21,490 nt of DNA, taken from positions 1 to 21,490 of the forward strand of contig CAZPBC010000035.1 in the NCBI GenBank assembly GCA_964584775.1. The letters are read 5' to 3'. The notes beneath the pieces are model-generated. The model was not told where the DNA came from. It saw only the letters and a list, made by a program, of their open reading frames with translations, and did not search any database. Numbering within the stretch: the stretch's first letter is position 1; every line of letters begins with the position of its first letter. The stretch comes from CAZPBC01 sp964584775 (GTDB lineage Bacteria > Chlamydiota > Chlamydiia > Chlamydiales > SLFE01). Made by a program: the position numbers and the translations under genes. This document shows positions 6,316 to 15,149 of this stretch, in pieces.

Positions 6316-7815
6316 ATGATCAAAGTCATCACCCCTTCCGTCATGGTGAGTGCCGAGACAAAGAGCTATGAACAAGGCTCTAAAGAGAGTCTCTTCATGG
6401 AAGCCGCCGGAAAGGGAGTGGCTGAAGCAACCTTCCGCTTCATCGAATCGATCGGGATTCACAAACGCATCCTACTCCTGACCACAAAAGGCAACAACAG
6501 TGGAGATGCCTTCGTTGCCGGTTTCCACCTCATCCAAAAGGGCTGCAGCGTCGACGCCCTTCTCGTCTGCAAAGAAGAGGAGCTCAAACCCCTCGCCAAA
6601 ACAGAGTTTGACCGCTACAAGAAAGCGGGTGGGGTCGTTTTTTCTGAACTGCCTGCAGAGATCCATGACAACTACGACCTGATCCTCGACGGACTCTTCG
6701 GAACGGGTTTCCAAGGCACCCTCCACGCCCCTTACGACAAAGTCGTCGCTCAAGCCAACGCCAGCGAACTTCCGATTGTAGCCATCGACATCCCCTCCGG
6801 TGTTGAAGGAGAAAGCGGCGTGGTCGAAAGTGTCGCGATCGAAGCGACCCTCACCCTCGCACTCGGACTTCCAAAGAGCGGTTTCTTTCTCGGTAACGGC
6901 TGGAACCACGTCGGTGAGATCGAGATCGTTCCATTCGGCCTCCCTGAAAAGTTCGTTCATGAAATGGCTCCCTTCGCAGGGCTGCTAACGCAAGAAGATG
7001 CCCTCTCTCTTCGCCCTTCGATCCAGCGGACACGCCACAAGTACGAAGCAGGACTCGTTGTAGGACTGGCGGGATCACCTGGAATGCCGGGTGCAGCGCT
7101 ACTCTCCTCTGAAGCGGTCCTCCGCTCCGGTGCGGGAATGATACGCCTCCTCCACCCCAGAGGCATGGAGAGCGAACTCGCTGCCTCCATCCCTGAATTG
7201 ATCAAGATCGCGTACTCGTCTCCAGACGAGATCTTCGAACAGATGAATCACGCTAAAGCAGCTTTTGTCGGGCCTGGTATCGGGCGCAGCCAAGAGATGC
7301 GCACCCTCCTTCCTCAACTCTTTGAGAAAGTGACAACCCCACTCGTGATCGATGCCGACGCGCTCACCCTCATCGCTGAAGAAAACCTCACTCCTCCTCG
7401 AGGGTCGCTTCTCACACCCCACCGTGGGGAGATGAGCCGTCTTCTCAACATCGAAACGCCTGAACAACTGTCAGCAACCTTCCTTCAGCGCTGCCAAGAG
7501 TATGTGAATGAAAAAGAAGTGGTGGTGGTCTTGAAAGGCGGACCCACTTTCATCCTTGCGAAGGGCAATGTACCGGTGATCGCCTCGGAGGGCACACCAG
7601 GCATGGCAACGGCCGGAAGTGGAGATGTGCTTACAGGAATCTTAGCCGGCCTTGTAGCTCAAGGGCTCACCGTCGAAGCGGCCGCTTGTTTTGGTACCAC
7701 TCTTCATGGCCTGGCAGGAGAGATGGCGGCAGAGATCAAAACTCCCTACTCAATGATTGCCGGGGATATCACTCATCAGCTGGGTAAGGCGTACTGGCAT
7801 CTTCTCGATTTTTAA
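6316..7815 (+). CDS. nnr: Bifunctional NAD(P)H-hydrate epimerase/dehydratase
   Basis: This is a nicotinamide nucleotide repair enzyme that epimerises and dehydrates hydrated NAD(P)H back to the active cofactor. At 499 residues it is the usual fused form. The N-terminal YjeF_N epimerase domain (about 1-215) has GNNSGD at 59-64, LDGLFGTG and AIDIPSGV. The C-terminal kinase-like dehydratase domain (about 235-495) has GPGIG, VIDADAL, LTPHRGEM, VVLKGG and GTPGMATAGSGDVLTG with catalytic Asp437. The epimerase motif is usually GNNGGDG; Ser and Ala replace two glycines here, which may be neutral. The ATG lies 1 nt after the gpsA stop. The last 47 nt overlap the 3' end of the opposite-strand gene. Confidence 0.95.
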   Translation: MIKVITPSVMVSAETKSYEQGSKESLFMEAAGKGVAEATFRFIESIGIHKRILLLTTKGNNSGDAFVAGFHLIQKGCSVDALLVCKEEELKPLAKTEFDRYKKAGGVVFSELPAEIHDNYDLILDGLFGTGFQGTLHAPYDKVVAQANASELPIVAIDIPSGVEGESGVVESVAIEATLTLALGLPKSGFFLGNGWNHVGEIEIVPFGLPEKFVHEMAPFAGLLTQEDALSLRPSIQRTRHKYEAGLVVGLAGSPGMPGAALLSSEAVLRSGAGMIRLLHPRGMESELAASIPELIKIAYSSPDEIFEQMNHAKAAFVGPGIGRSQEMRTLLPQLFEKVTTPLVIDADALTLIAEENLTPPRGSLLTPHRGEMSRLLNIETPEQLSATFLQRCQEYVNEKEVVVVLKGGPTFILAKGNVPVIASEGTPGMATAGSGDVLTGILAGLVAQGLTVEAAACFGTTLHGLAGEMAAEIKTPYSMIAGDITHQLGKAYWHLLDF

Positions 7816-8815
7816 GAACATCCATCCAGTAGTCGACAAGGGCAAGGGCGTCTCCACCCTTTTCGTTGGAGTAGACCTCAATCATCCACCAGATCGCCTC
7901 TTTCTCAAATTTATCACCCCGCAGCCTCAACTGTCCTAGCCAGTTGATCGGATCCACGTCCATCTGCTGGTCGTGGGTCCGTCGAAGGTGTTTATACTTC
8001 TGAGCTTCGATGTTCCCCTTTGCAGCAGATGCTTTAATGAGAGCGGCTCCCCTATTTAAGTCTTGATTAGGACCAGGAGGAAGAAGCAGGCAGTAGGCTA
8101 GATAATACTCTCCCCAACTCGAACCGGCTGCAGCACATGCTTCGAGATCTTGTTTCGCCCAGTCAGAGTGCTCTGCTTCCCAAGCTTGAGCTGCAATGAC
8201 TGCTTTCGCATCATGGTTTCCTGCTTTGGCAAGTTCTGTCAGAATCCGGTATGCAGCATCTTCATTTTTTTTGATTCCACGTCCCCAGAGTTGAGCGATG
8301 GCGTAGTAGAACGTACCTGGAGCATACCCCTTCTCGTGAAGGGTTTTGAAGGAGGCCACGGCTTTTTGATGCTCTGCCCAACGACCAAATTGATGGAGGG
8401 CTTCTTGCATCTTCAGCTGATCGCCCGTTGGAGCATGAAGGAACATCCGTCCCGCTTCCAACAGCCACTCTACAGCCGCCGGAGCAGATAAGATTCCAGC
8501 TAGCTTCGCAACGTAAATCGCTGTGAGCGGAAATCCTCCCAAATGGAGAAGGGCAATGGCTGTGATCGTCGCCACCGCCGCGGTCGTTGCCAGCTTGACA
8601 ACGGTATGCATCTTGAAAGACTCAGGTGAGAAGGTAGAGGCGACCAAGTCACTCGCTTCCAGAACTCCTAGAGCGATCGCTCCGATAAGTGCATAGGGCT
8701 GTGCAGCAGTGTAACCACCCACTCCTACTGCAACGCCGAGCAAGCGCTTGGACCAGTTGTAGGTTCTCTTTTCATGTAATGTGGTGACAGGATCGAGTCT
8801 TTGAATGTCGTTCAT
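7769..8815 (-). CDS. Sel1-repeat protein with long hydrophobic N-terminal domain (short paralogue)
   Basis: This is a 348-residue protein of unknown function. Residues 25-118 are strongly hydrophobic in two blocks separated by a short polar turn near 60-70, suggesting several membrane helices or a bilobed domain like that of chlamydial Inc proteins. Residues 140-290 contain Sel1-like helical repeats of the kind that bind other proteins (for example, YYAIAQLWGRGIKKNEDAAY). The hydrophobic part aligns well with residues 16-120 of the upstream 854-residue protein (YNWSKR/YTWTKR, ALIGAIALGVL/AIIGSVAFGVL, FPLTAIYVAKLA/IPLTALLVSKLA), so the pair arose by duplication. The ATG overlaps the upstream TAA by one base (TAATG), so the two should be translationally coupled. 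Its 3' end overlaps nnr by 47 nt on the opposite strand. Confidence 0.88.
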   Translation of the reverse strand: MNDIQRLDPVTTLHEKRTYNWSKRLLGVAVGVGGYTAAQPYALIGAIALGVLEASDLVASTFSPESFKMHTVVKLATTAAVATITAIALLHLGGFPLTAIYVAKLAGILSAPAAVEWLLEAGRMFLHAPTGDQLKMQEALHQFGRWAEHQKAVASFKTLHEKGYAPGTFYYAIAQLWGRGIKKNEDAAYRILTELAKAGNHDAKAVIAAQAWEAEHSDWAKQDLEACAAAGSSWGEYYLAYCLLLPPGPNQDLNRGAALIKASAAKGNIEAQKYKHLRRTHDQQMDVDPINWLGQLRLRGDKFEKEAIWWMIEVYSNEKGGDALALVDYWMDVLKNREDASTPYPADE

Positions 8816-11379
8816 TATTTTCCTCCTCCGCTTTCTTCTTGTAATCTGCTTAGCAGATCAAGCGAGCTATCATGACCACGACTGGCTGCAACTCTTGCAA
8901 TTTCAGCAGGAGGATCCTTGTCGGCTCTAGAAACTAGCGCAGCCGCTGCCTTAAAATCTCCAGCTTCTGCAAGGGGCATCAAGAGTTTTTGCGCCTCCTT
9001 TTCCTTTCTTCGTTCCAATTGCACAAGCCCAAGAGCGAGGTTACCCATGTTCTCGTCTACTTTTTTTAGTTTCTTAATAAGTCCTAGCGCCGCTCTGAAT
9101 TTTAAGCCATCTCTAAACTGATCGACAATATCCATTGCTTTACAGTAATTGCAGCCCTGCTCTTTTCCTTTTGCAATCCACTCATTACATGCATCTAAGT
9201 CGACTTCCACACCAATACCGTGCTCGTAACATTGAACAACCTCTCTAAAGGCACGAAGATACCCTAACTCAGCGAGCGCGAGGAATTCGTTAAAGGCGTC
9301 CTCCCGCTCCCCTTCCTTCTGAAGGCTTTGAACCGCTAAAGTATAACGCGTGTCCTCTGGCGACTTAACAGGAAAAGGAACGTATTTCGGATCAACAGAA
9401 GCAACACTCTCAGTGCTGGCTGCTCTCTCCAATAAAGGAGATAGATCCAGTGCTGGAACAGGCGTGCCTGATGGAGGTAATGGAGGGGATGGAGGTGCAG
9501 GAACAGCTAAGTGAGCTCGAGCTGCAGTAAGGTTTTCTCTCATTTCTTTTTTAAGCTGTCTTGAGCTTGCAAGCCCACCCTCAGCACCAATATTTACATA
9601 GAGTCTTCCTTTTCTTCGAAGCTCAGGGGTCACTTCTACATCGTAGGCGTTATCTTCGTCTGCATAAATCTTCGCTAGAAAGTTGGCTGCGTCAGCATCT
9701 TTTGCATTCGCTAAAGACTCTAAAATCTTGAATCCTTCTGCACGCTTTTCTTCAATTTCGACATAAATGAAACCTAACAAAAGATCGACAAAAGTCGCTC
9801 CCTCTTCTTTCAACTTCAAAAGAACCTTTTCTGCCTCAGAGAAATTTTCCAAAGATTCAGTGCAAGCTTCGTAATGAAACATCGCTACACAAAAAGGAAC
9901 GTTGTGCTCTTTTCCAAGAGCTATTAACTGGTTTAGTTCTTGACGCAACTCTCCATTTTGGCAATGCCGGATGAGAGCCTGATAATCCAGCTCATAATTT
10001 TCGTTTCTAACCAAGAGTTGAAGAATCTCAATGGCTTCTTGACGATCTTCATCTTTTTCCGAATTTAAAAGAGCCACTGCAGCTCTGTGAGCTTCATTAG
10101 GCTCTTCTGTTGCAGTGAGAACACGCGCTTTCCAGAAAGCTAATTTTTCTTTGGATTTTGGGCCACCTTCTTCACAAACTTGTACAAGCGCTTCAGCTGC
10201 AGAGAGAATCCCTCCGTTTAAAGCAGCCTGCTCAAGGTAGTGAATCGCATGGTCACGGGTGTGTGAGTCCTTTCCATTGGTGAGACCACTTGCATAATAC
10301 TGTCCAAGAAGCTCACTAGCAAAAACACATTTTAAATTATCAGCCATCGTGACGAGTTGACCAAAAGCAATTTCAGCGTCCACACCATCTCCGTATCGGA
10401 GTGTATAGGCTGCTAGCAAGCGACCAGCCCCCTTTACTCCTTCACAATGCAAAGCGTTGAGTTTTTTTAATCCTTCTTCAATATTTGAATTGTTAAACTC
10501 ATCGAGTGCGTCAAGAACCTCAAAGTAACGGAACTGACTCACTCGCTCTTCACTCAGCTCAATATCAAATTGATCTAACAAGAGAACGAGCGCTGTTTCG
10601 AATCCTTCCTCAACTAGTTTTTCTAGTTCTTGACGAGCGATTTCCCTCTGCTCAAGAGAGAAGGTTGCGAGTCGTGCCACGGCTTTAGCATAGCTCTGCT
10701 TACGTTGGAGTGTTGCACCTCTAGGAAACTCTTCTTTAGACACTTCAACCTCTCGAGCATCCTCTGGATACATTGTCGAAGTCACATCCCCAGCTTTAAA
10801 AGTACTCGTTCTAATTGTTCTGGCAAGGGTGGCAAGATGTGCGGTCCTTTCCCGAGCTTTCTTCTTTCGCACCGCCCTGACCGCTGTGTTAGCAAGATCT
10901 GACGCAGTAGAGCGTTCTGTAGAAGGTGTTGGCTTATCTTCAGGTTTTGAAACCGGTGTTGGTGTAGGAATAGGAGCGGGTTTTTGAGAATCAGCCTTTT
11001 GAGAAGCGCGGAAGTAAGCGATCGCGTTTTCCACGAGAAGTTCGAGGAGGCTTGGGCTCGCGATTGCTAGGGCAAGTTTCGAAACAAGTAGAGCGGTAAG
11101 GGGAATTTCGGCAATAGAGAGAAGAGCGACGGCTGAGATGGTCGCGAGCGTGGCTGTTGCGGCCAGCTTCACGATATTATGACCCATCAGCGTCTGCTTG
11201 TCTGCCCACCTTGTCACAATGTTGACGATGTTTAATACACCGAAGGCGACAGAGCCAATGATTGCGAGAGGATCTGCTGTCTTCGCGGCAGCGACAATCA
11301 CGGCAGCTGTGACACCGCGTTTTGTCCATGTATACTTAGAATTTTCTTGAAAACTGTGGATTGGGCTGGTTGGGTTCAT
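8815..11379 (-). CDS. Large Sel1-repeat membrane protein (long paralogue)
   Basis: This is an 854-residue protein of unknown function. Order of parts: a short polar N-terminus; a hydrophobic region at 22-122 homologous to that of the downstream 348-residue protein; a Pro/Thr-rich linker (about 132-157); a basic segment; Sel1/TPR-like helical repeats from about 215 to 620; a second Pro-rich linker (about 640-665); and further Sel1-like repeats to the C-terminus (for example, VVQCYEHGIGVEVDLDACNEW). Sel1 repeats form alpha-solenoids for protein binding. A membrane-anchored scaffold or an Inc-like exported protein is plausible. GGAG lies about 11 nt before the ATG, and a weak -10 (TATATT) is at 11405-11410 on the minus strand. 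It ends in a TAATG overlap with the next gene. Confidence 0.88.
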   Translation of the reverse strand: MNPTSPIHSFQENSKYTWTKRGVTAAVIVAAAKTADPLAIIGSVAFGVLNIVNIVTRWADKQTLMGHNIVKLAATATLATISAVALLSIAEIPLTALLVSKLALAIASPSLLELLVENAIAYFRASQKADSQKPAPIPTPTPVSKPEDKPTPSTERSTASDLANTAVRAVRKKKARERTAHLATLARTIRTSTFKAGDVTSTMYPEDAREVEVSKEEFPRGATLQRKQSYAKAVARLATFSLEQREIARQELEKLVEEGFETALVLLLDQFDIELSEERVSQFRYFEVLDALDEFNNSNIEEGLKKLNALHCEGVKGAGRLLAAYTLRYGDGVDAEIAFGQLVTMADNLKCVFASELLGQYYASGLTNGKDSHTRDHAIHYLEQAALNGGILSAAEALVQVCEEGGPKSKEKLAFWKARVLTATEEPNEAHRAAVALLNSEKDEDRQEAIEILQLLVRNENYELDYQALIRHCQNGELRQELNQLIALGKEHNVPFCVAMFHYEACTESLENFSEAEKVLLKLKEEGATFVDLLLGFIYVEIEEKRAEGFKILESLANAKDADAANFLAKIYADEDNAYDVEVTPELRRKGRLYVNIGAEGGLASSRQLKKEMRENLTAARAHLAVPAPPSPPLPPSGTPVPALDLSPLLERAASTESVASVDPKYVPFPVKSPEDTRYTLAVQSLQKEGEREDAFNEFLALAELGYLRAFREVVQCYEHGIGVEVDLDACNEWIAKGKEQGCNYCKAMDIVDQFRDGLKFRAALGLIKKLKKVDENMGNLALGLVQLERRKEKEAQKLLMPLAEAGDFKAAAALVSRADKDPPAEIARVAASRGHDSSLDLLSRLQEESGGGK

Positions 11380-11474
11380 AACAAATTTTTCTCCATTGCA
11401 CCGTAATATAAATTCAAACAGGCCTAATTAAAGCATGAATTTATTAATTTTTAATAAAGAAAAATGTTAGAAAA
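11380..11474. repeat. AT-only hairpin between lipoprotein and Sel1 genes
   Basis: TTTATTAA (11440-11447) and TTAATAAA (11451-11458) form a perfect 8-bp stem with a 3-nt loop. Both flanking genes are on the minus strand, so it lies after the lipoprotein stop. With no G or C in the stem it would be a weak terminator at best; it could also be a protein-binding site. Confidence 0.35.
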
Positions 11475-12305
11475 TTACTTTGACCAGGAGGATTTGTCAG
11501 ACTTTCCTCCACCCTCTGCATCGTAAGGAACGACCGGCTGCTCTTCGGACTCTATACCGCGTTTAGGGTAGTTGGAAAGCGTACTTTTCTTTTTAAACTT
11601 GTCAATGTCAAAGTCTTCGGTACGGCTTCGGACATAGTCGGGCTGGCCGGACATCCAGTCAACAGGGCTGACCAAGCGGTCATATTGATGGATATAGTCA
11701 GGACGCAGGTGCTCGTCAGCCTTTTCGATTGCAGCGACAATTTCCACAGAAGTTTCAAAAGGTTCGCTGTGTTTGTGGTAGTAAACAGGCTCCTTCTCAA
11801 AGGCGGTGTGAGCATAAAAGACGTTCATATAGCCATGGTCGAGCTCAGAACGGCCTACATAGAGAGGATCGTCATACACCCCATAAAAACTGGTGTACTC
11901 GATATCCACATAAAGGTTGTCTGTCGTAAAGGGAATGCCCTGCTGGGCTGCAGCAAGCATCGAACTATCGTTGAGCCTGCCCAGGAGGTCGGTCACGAGC
12001 TTGACCATGAGGCGCCTCGCACCGGGGATGTCCTGGAGAGACTGGGTACTGAAGTCGAGCCAGATGTAAAACTGCCCATCGTCATCGCGGATGGCGTAAG
12101 AGTGCTCGAGCCAAACTTGGTGGTAATACTCCAGCTCCGCTCCCATTGTGTTGACAATCTTGAGAATCTCCTTGGTATAGGCCCAGGTCTCAGGATCGGG
12201 TTTTGCGGGGAGCATCCGCTCGCGAGGATCGCATACAAAATCGCTTTCGTAGCGGCAGCCCGTGAGACAAAGGATAAGGAGTAGAAGTGTTGCGGCTCGT
12301 TTCAT
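11475..12305 (-). CDS. Lipoprotein, 276 residues
   Basis: This is a predicted lipid-anchored envelope protein of unknown function. The N-terminus MKRAATLLLLILCLTGC carries a basic start, a hydrophobic stretch and the lipobox LTGC, so Cys17 would be lipidated after signal peptidase II cleavage. The mature part is rich in Tyr, Asp and His, with no membrane segment and a polar tail rich in Gly, Ser and Lys. It is divergent from the glycosyltransferase gene, with 73 nt between the start codons. The frame shows no internal stops and a consistent start; no strong Shine-Dalgarno is visible. I do not recognise the family. Confidence 0.85.
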   Translation of the reverse strand: MKRAATLLLLILCLTGCRYESDFVCDPRERMLPAKPDPETWAYTKEILKIVNTMGAELEYYHQVWLEHSYAIRDDDGQFYIWLDFSTQSLQDIPGARRLMVKLVTDLLGRLNDSSMLAAAQQGIPFTTDNLYVDIEYTSFYGVYDDPLYVGRSELDHGYMNVFYAHTAFEKEPVYYHKHSEPFETSVEIVAAIEKADEHLRPDYIHQYDRLVSPVDWMSGQPDYVRSRTEDFDIDKFKKKSTLSNYPKRGIESEEQPVVPYDAEGGGKSDKSSWSK

Positions 12306-12339
12306 ATGTAAATATCGAGTGTAGGAGATGATTCTTTAT

Positions 12340-12368
12340 TTGAAAAGTAAGAAAACAGGGATTAAATT
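12340..12368 (+). promoter_or_regulatory. Promoter of the glycosyltransferase gene
   Basis: TTGAAA (12340-12345), a 17-bp spacer and TAAATT (12363-12368) match a sigma-70-type promoter. The -10 ends 10 nt before the ATG at 12379, so the leader would be about 4 nt. This supports 12379 as the start and argues against the upstream in-frame ATG at 12328, which would precede the promoter. Confidence 0.55.
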
Positions 12369-12378
12369 GGCTATCAGT

Positions 12379-13248
12379 ATGAAAAAGACGCTTCTTCTCT
12401 TCACTCTTCTTTTAACTCCCCTCTTTTCTCAAATCCAAGAGGGACCACGCCCCCATCCTTACGACTACACCCTCTCCGTCGCTGCGATCTTCCAAAAAGA
12501 GGCGCGCTTTTTGAAGGAGTGGGTCGAATACCACGTTCTCGTGGGGGTTGAGCACTTCTATCTCTATAATAACTCTAGTGATGACAATTACTTAGAGGTT
12601 CTCCAGCCCTATATCGACTGGGGAATCGTGGAGCTCTTTGACTACCCCTCTGCAACCGATAAGATGTGGACAAACACTCAGGTCCGCGCCATGCAGGACG
12701 CAATCAAGAGGGCGCGTCAGTCGAGCCGGTGGCTAGCGATGATCGATATTGATGAGTTTCTCGTCCCGACCGAAGGTGTGTCGCTCCTTCCTTACCTCCA
12801 TGCCCATGAAGACTACTCACAGATTGTCATCCCCTGGCGGATGTTTGGGACCTCTTTTGTAGAGAAGATTCCCGATGGCACTCTCCTGATCGACGCTCTC
12901 ACCCTACGTGAAGCCTTCCTTCCCGGCCGTGAACGGCTCACTAAGACAATCACCAAGCCGCAGTCGATCGAACATCTCTACATCCACCGTTCTTTCCTCT
13001 ACCCAGAACGCATCGAGCTCGTGTTGAGTGACCCCTACGATCCAGCTCCCCCACTGGTTATCCACCACTACTGGACACGCGACATCGCTTTTCTAACCGA
13101 AGTCAAAAAAGAGCGCCAAACCCGCGTTTGGGGAAAAGAGTGGACGGATGAAGAGCTCGAAGAGATGATCTCGCGTTATAACGAAGTCGAAGACACGAGT
13201 CTACAACGCTTCTCCCCTATCCTTCGGAAAAGCCTTTTTGGTCGGTGA
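12379..13248 (+). CDS. Glycosyltransferase family 92-like (DUF23-type), exported
   Basis: This is a predicted glycosyltransferase of the GT92/DUF23 group. Residues 40-70 carry the typical KEARFLKEWVEYH...GVEHFYLYNN start of the fold. The metal-binding acidic motif is DIDEFL with D123, D125 and E126, and a HHYW element lies near the C-terminus. Starting at 12379 gives 289 residues and reveals a signal sequence (MKKTLLLFTLLLTPLFSQ), unusual for a sugar transferase and suggesting a periplasmic or exported enzyme. An ATG at 12328 would hide this signal behind 17 extra residues. The donor and acceptor are unknown. The next small ORF begins 3 nt after the stop. Confidence 0.85.
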   Translation: MKKTLLLFTLLLTPLFSQIQEGPRPHPYDYTLSVAAIFQKEARFLKEWVEYHVLVGVEHFYLYNNSSDDNYLEVLQPYIDWGIVELFDYPSATDKMWTNTQVRAMQDAIKRARQSSRWLAMIDIDEFLVPTEGVSLLPYLHAHEDYSQIVIPWRMFGTSFVEKIPDGTLLIDALTLREAFLPGRERLTKTITKPQSIEHLYIHRSFLYPERIELVLSDPYDPAPPLVIHHYWTRDIAFLTEVKKERQTRVWGKEWTDEELEEMISRYNEVEDTSLQRFSPILRKSLFGR

Positions 13249-13251
13249 CCC

Positions 13252-13566
13252 ATGCAGGCTACACTCCCCCTCGTCACTCCCGAGACCCTAACCACCGCTT
13301 TTGATTCCCTTCCCAAGGTCGAACAAACCCTCCTAGGAGAACTCCCAGGAAAGGTTCATAACATCGTCATGCGCTAATTCGAAACTGCACACTTCGTCAC
13401 AGCAGCACTCCACCTGATCCTCATCGAAAAGAAAGATGAAACAGACATCCGCAACAAACTGCTGCGCGCCTTCTTCCCTGACAATCTCACACCCCCACCT
13501 TTAGTCAAAGAGGTTCAAAACGAGCTCCAACCTTCCCGTTGGTTTGGATTTCTCTCTTCTTCATAA
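13252..13566 (+). pseudogene. Small ORF interrupted by one in-frame TAA
   Basis: A 104-codon frame starts with ATG at 13252, 3 nt after the glycosyltransferase stop, and ends at TAA 13564-13566. It is broken only by a TAA at 13375-13377 (codon 42). The two halves (41 and 62 codons) look like one protein: a polar, Leu-rich N-terminal half (for example, LPKVEQTLLGELPGK) and a helical half with FETAHFVTAALHLILIEKK. There is no frameshift. It could be a recently inactivated gene, a sequencing or assembly error (one base turns TAA into CAA, GAA or TAC), or two short proteins. I do not recognise the family. This fills most of the 360-nt gap between its neighbours. Confidence 0.55.
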
Positions 13567-13610
13567 TGGAAATACTGTGATACTTTGCTTAAGAAAACAG
13601 GAATGCGCCC

Positions 13611-15149
13611 GTGTCAACATGCTCGAATGTGAGACCCTATCCTCCAACCTTGACTCACCTCTCCGTTGCAGAGCCCTACTTCCCTGCTAGACAACACGAG
13701 GTGGTCCAAGCCGTCAGTGGTAATATTGCGGCGATCGCGATAGAAGTCCTAAACGCTCATCCTCAACTCATTCCTAACGCTCGGCGAGATGCTGCACAAG
13801 GAAGGCAACTATCCAGCACTTTAATTGACCAAGCAGTGATCAAGGCTGTCTTGAGCAATACGCCCGCAGCGACACGGTCCCTTCAGGAAATACAACAGGC
13901 AGTCCGTCAAAGACTGCAACGCTCTATCAGTTTCGATCCGAACGTGAACCCCGTAGTCAACGGAGGCCCTAGGTGGCGTGAACAGCCTTATGTCTACATG
14001 GCACTCGCTGTGACACAACGCGCTGACCCTCGCTTCCAAGCCCTTGTCACCGGCTTCAGAGAGTACATGGACAACCTGCAAACCAAATTCATGCAATGTA
14101 CAAAATTTGAGAGCTGTGAAGAGGGGAAGACACCCTTCGTCGCGCTGGGTGTTGGAGGGCCTGCCTCCTATCCTTCTTTAGAGTTGATGCACTTTGCAGA
14201 AAAAGTGAATCTCGTTTTCTTTGATGTGCGACAAGCGTGTTCTCTCTACGCTTGGTCGACCTTTGGCCATGAAATGGCTCACCGCGTTTTTTCCGAAACT
14301 CCCTCTCTTCAAGAAGAGCTGATCGATGGCCTGGAGCTGGATGGAATTTTTGAGCCTGTGCAGGTTCCTTCATTTGAACATGGAGAAATCTATAGCGACG
14401 TACATGGATCTAAATGGTCTGCTCATTTAAGGAGAGTCCAAAACGCACTCCTCAGCGATCTTCTCGGCATCCTTTATCAAGGTCCAACTGCTGTTTTAGG
14501 TTTTATCCAGTTTTTGGGAAGAGTTCAAGGAGGAAACATAGGGACTGTTGAAAATTTAAAAGACCCCCACCTCATTGACTACTTTAGAATTGTCTTCGGT
14601 CGAGCAGTCATCGAACACCTTCCCTTACCAAAAAAGGACAAAGATCCAGCTCTCGGTTATATTTCTAGATCCATTCTAGGTAGAAGTGTGACTCTTGGAA
14701 AAGGAGAGCATGCCGAGACCTACAGCCCTCAGGATGTTCAATCCGTCGCAGAAACCGTCGCAAAGCAACTTCTCACCACTCCTCTCACCCATCCGACCAA
14801 CCAGACACTCTTGGACCTCTTTGTCTGGAGTGAAGCAGAAGAGCGCCGCCGCGAGGCGGTTCAAAAAGCTTGGTCAAATAGACAACTTCCTCAAATCGAC
14901 GGCCTCGATGCCGCCGCTGTTGTTGCTGCAGCAATTCATCAAGCCATTTTTGATCAACAAGATGAAATGTTGACCCGCAACCATATGCTGGCAACGCTTC
15001 TAGAGATCACAAAAAGAAACCCACGCAATCGACCTCGGGACGCCTTGCTACAATTCTCCCCCCCTCCCTCAATGGAAGCAATGGTCGAAGCAACGAAACC
15101 CCATAGAAATTTGCTCAAATCCGCCTTAGATTTTTTTGGACTGGCTTAG
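13611..15149 (+). CDS. Putative HExxH zinc-protease-like protein, 512 residues
   Basis: This is a large uncharacterised protein. Its most telling feature is TFGHEMAH at residues 217-224, an HExxH zinc-protease motif with H220, E221 and H224. Possible third ligands are E235, E236 or E242, but none can be fixed by eye. There is no signal peptide or membrane segment; the rest is mostly helical with a charged C-terminal half. The start is GTG at 13611, preceded by AGGA (13599-13602) at 8 nt; the next in-frame Met is more than 120 residues downstream. The last 24 nt overlap the convergent ATPase gene. A chance HExxH in a helical orphan is possible, so protease activity is an inference; an exported effector is another. 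Confidence 0.75.
   Translation: MSTCSNVRPYPPTLTHLSVAEPYFPARQHEVVQAVSGNIAAIAIEVLNAHPQLIPNARRDAAQGRQLSSTLIDQAVIKAVLSNTPAATRSLQEIQQAVRQRLQRSISFDPNVNPVVNGGPRWREQPYVYMALAVTQRADPRFQALVTGFREYMDNLQTKFMQCTKFESCEEGKTPFVALGVGGPASYPSLELMHFAEKVNLVFFDVRQACSLYAWSTFGHEMAHRVFSETPSLQEELIDGLELDGIFEPVQVPSFEHGEIYSDVHGSKWSAHLRRVQNALLSDLLGILYQGPTAVLGFIQFLGRVQGGNIGTVENLKDPHLIDYFRIVFGRAVIEHLPLPKKDKDPALGYISRSILGRSVTLGKGEHAETYSPQDVQSVAETVAKQLLTTPLTHPTNQTLLDLFVWSEAEERRREAVQKAWSNRQLPQIDGLDAAAVVAAAIHQAIFDQQDEMLTRNHMLATLLEITKRNPRNRPRDALLQFSPPPSMEAMVEATKPHRNLLKSALDFFGLA

Noticed and set aside
11685..12284. 199-codon plus-strand frame opposite the lipoprotein
   Set aside because: The minus-strand frame has a lipobox signal peptide and an ending that fits its neighbours; the plus frame has neither.
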